Below, in pieces: positions 6,721-10,464 of a DNA stretch of 10,464 nucleotides. Below the pieces are notes generated by a model. That model saw only the letters and a program-made list of their open reading frames with translations. It was not told the origin of the DNA and did no database searches. Position 1 is the first letter of the stretch; each line of letters opens with the position of its first letter. The stretch is from contig JAMCTV010000003.1 of the NCBI GenBank assembly GCA_023381235.1, positions 1 to 10,464 of the forward strand. Direction: 5' to 3'. The translations under genes and the position numbers were made by a program. Source of the stretch: Gammaproteobacteria bacterium. GTDB lineage: Bacteria > Pseudomonadota > Gammaproteobacteria > SURF-13.

Positions 6721-7572
6721 CTATAACCTCTGAATTAAGTTTTCGATTTTATTTCGGAAAAACCGCTCACCCCAGAGCTTTAAACTTTGTTTCTCCGCCA
6801 TGCTCAGAAACCGTTCGACATCCGCAGCGGCTTCGCGCCAATCGACAGCCGCCACTTTCTCCAGCATGGCATTATGCAACCAGTCTCTGTCGACGGTGAT
6901 GGATTGTCCCGCCCAGGGGCCATACTGGTACAGCGCTGCTCGCAAATGAGGAAGATTGGGTTGGACCTTTTGCGTTACATACCAGCTAAAGTCATACCAG
7001 TCACGCCCTTTCATATAAGTCCGGCAGAGTAGTGCATGAATCTTCAACGCAAAATTACTGCTCAGATCCTAGTGGCACACTTCAAAATCGAGGGGGAAAT
7101 CCAGGTAAGTGTATTCATACCCTGAGCCCTCCGGCGGATTAATGTCGATCTCCAGTTTGATATTGAGCTTCTGGCCGGCATGGCCGCGATAGAAGGCCAG
7201 ATTCAGTTGATTGGCGATCGAATTGTCTTTCAGCAAGGCCTTCTTCACGCGCTGATCCATGTGGCCCTTATCCAACACTTCGGATTTCAAACCAAACTCC
7301 TGTAATCCCTCTAATAGTGGCTCCAGATAACTGCTCCATTCGAATTCCGGGTTGGGTTTTTTCAGGATGAAATCCAGATCCTCTGAGAAGCGCGGTAGCT
7401 TGTGCAGGATGCGCAAACTGGTGCCGCCCTGAAACGCGGCCACGTCAAAGAATCCTACCCGCCATAAGGCGTAGAGCGCAATCTCCTGCAGAATCTCCTT
7501 GATGGCCTGTTCCTCTTCCACCGGACCGGCGGCGTTGTAAGTGTCCAGGCGTCGTTGGATTAATTCAATCAT
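6721..7572 (-). pseudogene. abiEii: AbiEii nucleotidyltransferase toxin, interrupted by an in-frame TAG
   Basis: AbiEii is the toxin of the type IV AbiE system, a DUF1814 nucleotidyltransferase; studied homologues modify tRNA or bind GTP and stop growth on phage infection. The frame has 283 codon positions plus a final stop, near the family length. The N-terminal part carries GGTSL (49-53), the catalytic-type FSEDLDF (62-68; D65 and D67), and KLEIDIN (139-145). Codon 168 is TAG (7069-7071). The same frame then continues with NFALKIHALLCR and KGRDWYDFSWYV, the conserved C-terminal motifs of the family, to a second TAG at 6721-6723. No frameshift is involved and both halves are intact. No Shine-Dalgarno precedes the downstream half, so it is unlikely to be made as a separate protein. 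The start at 7572 has a strong AAGGAG at 7580-7585 and overlaps abiEi by 8 nt. It may be a nonsense allele, a sequencing error or a readthrough gene. Confidence 0.85.
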
Positions 7573-8218
7573 TGCCCAGCTCCTTGGCTAACGATCTGAG
7601 AAACGATTTAACGCGCTTCTGTTTATAAACCAGATCCAGAGTCCGGATGTCAGCGCTGGTAACATTGTGCAGATGTTCGGCATCGATACGCAGACCTTCA
7701 ACTAGCCAGCCCATTCCCCGCCATTCGACCTTTCTCAAGCACACCAGATCCATCAATGCTCGGATGGGTTTGGCCACCAGCATGGTTTGTTCCGCGATCT
7801 TTTCGCGATCAACCAACTCAAGGAAATATCCGGCTTGGATTGCCAGCGGGTGAAAGGAAAAACTGCCGAATACCGGGTGCTCGTAGACGAGTGACTTGCG
7901 CCCTGGCGTTACGCTGGCGGTGGTGTATACCGCCTCGGGAATCCAGCCGTGGTGAGACAACGCAGTCTCAAACGAAACATAGCTGCCCGGCACAAAAGCC
8001 TGGGCCAGGGCGAAGGGGTGACTGGGGTAGTCCCGCCACATGGGCGCCAGCAGGTAACAACCACGGCGCAGGCGCAGCAATTCTCCCGCCTTCAGCGCCC
8101 GATTCACCAAGTTATAGCGGCGCTGCTGGCTACCCTCCAGCAATCTGGCCAGTTGATTGTCGGTCAAAACCCGATTGGACAACCCTAAGTCTATAATTTG
8201 TCGAGTCAAAGTTTGCAT
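7565..8218 (-). CDS. abiEi: AbiEi antitoxin / transcriptional regulator
   Basis: This 217-residue protein is the AbiEi partner of the AbiE type IV toxin-antitoxin system. It neutralises the toxin without a stable complex and represses its own operon. The N-terminal 60 residues form a winged helix-turn-helix (NRVLTDNQLARLLEG, then VNRALKAGELLRLRRGCYLL), the usual DNA-binding domain. The middle part has the family segment SYVSFETALSHHGWIPEAVY (79-98), in which a DNA-binding or toxin-directed domain begins, followed by KPIRALMDLVCLR (149-161). The Arg/Lys-rich tail KQKRVKSFLRSLAKELGND is normal. The ATG at 8216-8218 is the first sensible start; its Shine-Dalgarno is weak. The stop overlaps the toxin start by 8 nt, as in other abiE operons. 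The gene is intact although its toxin is interrupted, as expected if the antitoxin must outlast the toxin. Autoregulation from the A/T-rich region at 8241-8300 is likely. Confidence 0.85.
   Translation of the reverse strand: MQTLTRQIIDLGLSNRVLTDNQLARLLEGSQQRRYNLVNRALKAGELLRLRRGCYLLAPMWRDYPSHPFALAQAFVPGSYVSFETALSHHGWIPEAVYTTASVTPGRKSLVYEHPVFGSFSFHPLAIQAGYFLELVDREKIAEQTMLVAKPIRALMDLVCLRKVEWRGMGWLVEGLRIDAEHLHNVTSADIRTLDLVYKQKRVKSFLRSLAKELGND
7580..7585 (-). promoter_or_regulatory. Strong ribosome binding site of abiEii inside the abiEi end
   Basis: On the minus strand this reads AAGGAG with 7 nt to the abiEii ATG, near the ideal. It fixes the toxin start at 7572 and shows that the toxin's initiation region is intact although its frame is interrupted. 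Confidence 0.8.
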
Positions 8219-8240
8219 GGCCCGTGGCCCTGTCTCTTGC

Positions 8241-8300
8241 TGCGGAATAAAATAATTCTAGAAACTTGCATTTTTTGAAAGTTTACATCATTTTTTTCAG
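8241..8300 (-). promoter_or_regulatory. Candidate abiE promoter/operator region
   Basis: This 60-nt stretch directly upstream of abiEi is strongly A/T-rich compared with its surroundings. It holds a short inverted pair, AAACTT (8262-8267) and AAGTTT (8279-8284). AbiEi proteins are known to bind inverted repeats upstream of their operon, so an operator here is plausible. On the minus strand, TTTCAA and AATTAT with 17 nt between them form a weak sigma70-like pair. The exact site is uncertain. Confidence 0.35.
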
Positions 8301-8316
8301 TTATCAAGGTGGTTGA

Positions 8317-8424
8317 AGCCCTAAAGTCCGAGCCATCGAGAACATTCAAGGGACCGACCTCTGTATTTTCGCCCTCAAGTCATTGTTTCCTCAAAAGCAC
8401 CCGCCCTATCTGGAAGCGATCTGA
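8317..8424 (+). pseudogene. Orphan protein-like fragment of unknown origin, no start codon
   Basis: One plus-strand frame, between a TGA at 8314 and a TGA at 8422, encodes 35 residues that look like the C-terminal end of a real protein: KVRAIENIQG, then TDLCIFALKSLFPQKHPPYLEAI. It has no ATG, GTG or Shine-Dalgarno in a useful place, apart from an internal TTG. I do not recognise the family. It may be the 3' remnant of a gene lost when the toxin-antitoxin modules were inserted, or chance. It lies wholly in the gap between abiEi and vapB. Confidence 0.25.
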
Positions 8425-8437
8425 GTTTCTTCCTCGC

Positions 8438-8466
8438 TTGTAAGCCCGCTGAGCCGAGCGTACAAT
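8438..8466 (+). promoter_or_regulatory. sigma70-type promoter of vapBC
   Basis: A -35 hexamer TTGTAA (8438-8443) and a -10 hexamer TACAAT (8461-8466) are separated by exactly 17 nt. That is 4/6 and 5/6 match to consensus with ideal spacing. It lies about 34 nt before the vapB ATG, so the leader is short. The -35 sits in a small palindrome, GCTT-GT-AAGC (8436-8445). Confidence 0.7.
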
Positions 8467-8484
8467 GTCTTACTTTCGTCTTAC
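8467..8484 (+). repeat. Direct repeat GTCTTAC x2 in the vapBC leader, candidate operator
   Basis: GTCTTAC occurs at 8467-8473 and again at 8478-8484, an 11-nt period or about one helical turn, immediately after the -10 box. The reverse complement of its core, GTAAG, also lies at 8440-8444 in the -35. Toxin-antitoxin operons of this class are repressed by their antitoxin from repeats overlapping the promoter, so this is a reasonable operator candidate, not a proven one. Confidence 0.4.
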
Positions 8485-8499
8485 GCAGAGGAGTGGCCC

Positions 8500-8751
8500 A
8501 TGAAAACCACCAAGCTATCAAGTAAAGGGCAGGTAATACTTCCCAGCTCGGTCCGGGCAGCACATAAATGGGAGCCGGGGGTAGAGTTTGCGGTGGAGGA
8601 CGTGGATGAGGGCGTCCTGCTAAGACCGCTCAAACCCTTCAAACCCACCCGCATGGACGAGGTCATCGGCTGCACCGGCTACAAAGGCCCGGCGAAGACC
8701 CTGGAGGATATGGAGCGGGCAATCACCACCGGCGCGAAGCGGCATAAATGA
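8500..8751 (+). CDS. vapB: AbrB/MazE-type antitoxin of a VapBC system
   Basis: This 83-residue protein starts with a SpoVT-AbrB swapped-hairpin DNA-binding domain (residues 1-45): TKLSSKGQVILPSSVRAA, then WEPGVEFAVEDVDEGVLLRP. The KGQV.LP block is diagnostic. The C-terminal part, MDEVIGCTGYKGPAKTLEDMERAI (52-75), is the usual toxin-binding tail of this VapB class. The protein binds and blocks the downstream PIN toxin, and with it should repress the operon. The start at 8500 is supported by GAGGAG just upstream and by the promoter at 8438-8466. The stop overlaps the toxin start as ATGA (8748-8751), giving tight translational coupling so that antitoxin is made first. The gene looks complete and normal. 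Confidence 0.9.
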   Translation: MKTTKLSSKGQVILPSSVRAAHKWEPGVEFAVEDVDEGVLLRPLKPFKPTRMDEVIGCTGYKGPAKTLEDMERAITTGAKRHK

Positions 8752-9137
8752 TCGCGGTCGATACCAATATCCTGGTCAGAATCGTTACCAACGACACCCC
8801 GGCGCAAGCCAAACGCGCCGCGGCACTGCTTGCCAAAGAACGTGTTTTTATACCGAAAACCGTGATACTGGAAATGGAATGGATGTTACGCTATGCCTAT
8901 GGATTGGAAAAATCATCCATCCTGAAAGCATTCCAGGGTATTTTGGGGCTGTCCAACGTCACGGCGGAAGATGCTCCGAACGTTTCACAAGCGCTGAATT
9001 GGTACGAAAACGGTTTGGACTTTGCCGATGCCCTCCATCTGGCATCCAGCAGTGATTCGGATAAATTCGTAACGTTCGATGATAAGCTGCGCAAAAAAGC
9101 CGGGAAGATAAGGCAGGTAAGCATTACCTGTATTTAG
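8748..9137 (+). CDS. vapC: PIN-domain ribonuclease toxin of a VapBC system
   Basis: The 129-residue protein is a VapC-type PIN-domain Mg2+-dependent ribonuclease, the toxin of the pair. The acidic residues expected in the active site are present: D5 in MIAVDTNILVR, E42 in KTVILEMEWML, D94 in LDFADALHLA, and D111/D112 in FVTFDDKL. TNILVR after the first Asp and the FADALH block are strong family signs. VapC toxins cleave specific tRNA or rRNA sites; the target here cannot be predicted. The length is usual and the frame intact, so this toxin should be functional, unlike the interrupted AbiEii toxin next door. Start and spacing are set by the ATGA overlap with vapB; no separate Shine-Dalgarno is needed. 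No gene follows for about 400 nt. Confidence 0.92.
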   Translation: MIAVDTNILVRIVTNDTPAQAKRAAALLAKERVFIPKTVILEMEWMLRYAYGLEKSSILKAFQGILGLSNVTAEDAPNVSQALNWYENGLDFADALHLASSSDSDKFVTFDDKLRKKAGKIRQVSITCI

Positions 9138-9548
9138 ATTATGTGATGGCGGACAAGACTTACATCATGCAAGGCAAGATTGCCGGAGCTACTGTCCTCA
9201 AACTTCAGCTAGAGGTTGGCCCCATAATATCAAGATACAAAAAGCGAAACCTTTATTGTTGGGGTGCGACCTGAGTTTGGTGAATGTTGTAATGCAAGAT
9301 TTGCCCCTGAAGCTCTTGCAGAAAGCACCCCGCATATTCATTGGTCCGTGCCGCTCAGCACACAAAAGCTTGTTTCATTCTGTATTCCGGCACAAAATAA
9401 CGGCAGGTGTACGAATTCTGAGGTATTAAAAAAACCGTGGGCGTGCTCGGAGGGAGCCTCCGCATCTGTAAGTCAAGAAGATTGCCAAGATGGGATGCAA
9501 CAGTGGGTAGTTAACAAAAAGGGATTGCCACGGCAATCGAACGACGCT
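9138..9548. other. About 410 nt A/T-richer region without a recognised gene
   Basis: A plus-strand frame is open from a GTG at 9264, but its translation up to 9548 is rich in Cys, Ser and Asn. It matches no family I know and has no Shine-Dalgarno. A second plus-strand frame is also open across 9241-9428, so neither is convincing. A perfect 6-bp hairpin, CGGAGG-GAG-CCTCCG, lies at 9448-9462 without a T run after it; a run of seven A residues at 9428-9434 lies 13 nt before it. I see no tRNA or insertion-sequence ends. The stretch probably consists of decayed remnants between two defence modules. Confidence 0.35.
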
Positions 9549-9620
9549 ATGCCAAGAATCTTCGACAACATAGAAAAAGAACTGCTCCCAACGCTTCAGG
9601 AGACCATCAAACTATCGCAA
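9549..9620 (+). pseudogene. Fragment resembling the N-terminus of a PLD-domain helicase
   Basis: Twenty-four codons beginning with ATG read MPRIFDNIEKELLPTLQET, then IKLSQ. From memory this resembles the conserved start of large defence-associated helicases with an N-terminal phospholipase-D-like domain, which begin M-P-x-I/V-F-D-N-I-x-x-x-L-L-P-A-L and then reach an ADFCVGYFNLRGW segment. Here that segment is missing and the frame passes straight into an HsdR-like stretch. No Shine-Dalgarno is obvious. I regard it as the stump left by a deletion. The match rests on recollection only. Confidence 0.35.
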
Positions 9621-9797
9621 TCAGAACAGCAAGCCAGGGAGACGATAGATAGGTTGCTCATCCAAGTAGGTAGTGATGTGTGCGATCCCGGATGGGCAAA
9701 CCTTTCCAGCTTGTGCGGTATCACGATCCGTGACAGAACGGCAGTCTGGCCATGTTCAAACGAGTCTGATTACATTGGTTGTCGAAGATGGCACTGA
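9621..9797 (+). pseudogene. Fragment resembling the N-terminus of type I restriction subunit HsdR
   Basis: In the same frame as the preceding fragment, SEQQARETIDRLLIQVG continues into CDPGWANLSSLCGITIRD. This resembles the N-terminal endonuclease domain of HsdR, where a typical sequence runs ARx-TIDxLLxxAGWxVQDxxxxNLxAxRGVAVREF and then a GHGxADYLL segment carrying catalytic residues. After residue 56 of the combined frame the match breaks: an SGH-like stretch is found in another frame, while ESDYIG returns in this one, so small indels are likely. The frame stops at 9797, ten bases inside hsdM. A functional HsdR cannot come from this. It may be a remnant of an hsdR once upstream of hsdM, or of a different type I locus. 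Moderate confidence, from memory of the family. Confidence 0.45.
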
Positions 9798-10464
9798 AAA
9801 AATCCGAACTCTATTCCTCCCTCTGGTCCAGCTGCGATGAGCTGCGCGGCAGTATGGACGCCAGCCAGTACAAGGACTATGTCCTCGTACTGCTGTTCAT
9901 CAAATACATCAGCGACAAATACGCTGGTCAGCCCTACGCGCCGATCACCATCCCCAAGGGCGCGAGCTTCAAGGACATGGTCGCGCTCAAGGGCAAGCCC
10001 GACATCGGTGACCAGATCAACAAGAAGATCACTGCTCCGCTGGCCAAGGCCAATCAGCTGTCACAGGCCGACTTCCCGGATTTCAACAGCGCGGAAAAAC
10101 TTGGCAGCGGCAACGAGTTGGTGCAGCGCCTCACCAACCTCATCGCCATCTTCGAGAACAAGGCGCTCGATTTCTCGAAGAACCGCGCCGAGGGCGACGA
10201 CATCCTGGGCGATGCCTACGAATACCTCATGCGCCACTTCGCCACCGAGAGTGGCAAGAGTAAGGGACAGTTCTACACGCCCGCCGAGGTCAGCCGTGTG
10301 ATTGCGCAAATCCTCGGCATCCGCGACGCGAAGACCAGCCCCAAGACCACCGTTTACGATCCGACCTGCGGCTCCGGGTCACTCCTGCTCAAGGTGGCCG
10401 ACGAGGCGCGGACGCCGGTGACGCTAAACGGACAGGAAAAAGACGCCGCCACCAGCGGCCTCGC
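9788..10464 (+). CDS. hsdM: Type I restriction-modification DNA methyltransferase subunit HsdM, N-terminal part (runs off right edge)
   Basis: The first 225 residues are present and the frame is still open at the edge. HsdM is the N6-adenine methyltransferase subunit of type I systems; with HsdS it methylates the recognition site and with HsdR it forms the nuclease. An N-terminal helical domain (about 1-130; ALKKSELYSSLWSSCDELRG, then YKDYVLVLLFIKYISDKY) precedes the catalytic domain. The catalytic domain has ILGDAYEYLMRHFA, GQFYTP (160-165) and the S-adenosylmethionine-binding motif DPTCGSGS (191-198). The NPPF catalytic motif lies beyond the window. ATG at 9788 gives the usual N-terminus; its Shine-Dalgarno is weak and the degraded HsdR-like frame overlaps it by 10 nt. 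Composition returns to GC-rich here. hsdS and a full hsdR would be expected downstream but are not visible. Confidence 0.93.
   Translation, partial: MALKKSELYSSLWSSCDELRGSMDASQYKDYVLVLLFIKYISDKYAGQPYAPITIPKGASFKDMVALKGKPDIGDQINKKITAPLAKANQLSQADFPDFNSAEKLGSGNELVQRLTNLIAIFENKALDFSKNRAEGDDILGDAYEYLMRHFATESGKSKGQFYTPAEVSRVIAQILGIRDAKTSPKTTVYDPTCGSGSLLLKVADEARTPVTLNGQEKDAATSGL

Noticed and set aside
6721..7047. Separate small minus-strand gene starting at TTG 7047
   Set aside because: It is the in-frame continuation of abiEii after the TAG; no Shine-Dalgarno precedes it and it begins within a conserved family motif.
9448..9462. Hairpin CGGAGG-GAG-CCTCCG as a terminator for vapBC
   Set aside because: No T run follows on the plus strand, and on the minus strand the T run begins 13 nt after the stem.
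9264..9548. First part of a 177-codon plus-strand frame as a real gene
   Set aside because: It starts at GTG without a Shine-Dalgarno, shows no recognisable domain, competes with another open frame, and runs into degraded gene stumps.

Overview
The window looks like chromosomal DNA of a GC-rich proteobacterium. This is a guess from codon use, the short Shine-Dalgarno-led operons and the gene families; no rRNA or other lineage marker is present. It holds two kinds of DNA: a dense, GC-rich transport/metal block (about 1-6622) and a more A/T-rich defence and toxin-antitoxin block (about 6721-9797) that ends at the start of a GC-rich type I restriction-modification locus (9788 to the right edge).

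Region 1 (1-1939, plus strand) is the 3' end of a Cu(I)-exporting P-type ATPase gene, followed almost without gaps by a 73-residue DUF2933 membrane protein with a His-rich tail, an ICMT-like membrane methyltransferase-family protein, and a carboxymuconolactone decarboxylase (AhpD-like) protein with a CxxC motif. Spacing of 1 nt, an ATGA overlap and 11 nt indicate one transcript, plausibly a copper-response operon.

Region 2 (1980-5715, minus strand) is a two-gene unit, an MFS transporter then a large P2-like cation ATPase. The genes overlap by 11 nt and the ATPase starts with GTG. The ATPase has PEEFP in place of PEGLP in TM4 and E-L-I-I-D in TM6. Diverging from the MFS gene is a membrane-anchored alpha/beta hydrolase with a complete Ser-Asp-His triad (5777-6622).

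Region 3 (6721-9137) holds two toxin-antitoxin systems arranged back to back. The type IV AbiE pair is on the minus strand: abiEi antitoxin, then abiEii nucleotidyltransferase toxin. The type II VapBC pair is on the plus strand: AbrB-type antitoxin, then PIN toxin. The abiEii reading frame is interrupted by one in-frame TAG while the sequence on both sides still encodes the family motifs, so it is a very recent nonsense allele, a sequencing error, or a readthrough case. The 281-nt gap between the pairs holds a good sigma70-type promoter for vapBC, a candidate direct-repeat operator, an A/T-rich abiE promoter region and an orphan protein-like fragment.

Region 4 (9138-10464) begins with about 410 nt of A/T-richer DNA in which I recognise no gene. 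A short open stretch follows whose translation resembles the N-terminus of a PLD-type helicase joined to the N-terminus of a type I restriction subunit (HsdR). It runs into the intact start of hsdM, which leaves the window at the right edge. I read this as a deletion scar in a defence island. I found no CRISPR array, tRNA, rRNA or complete insertion sequence. The clearest points for a second look are the amber codon in abiEii, the chimeric scar before hsdM, and the unusual ion-site residues of the P-type ATPase.
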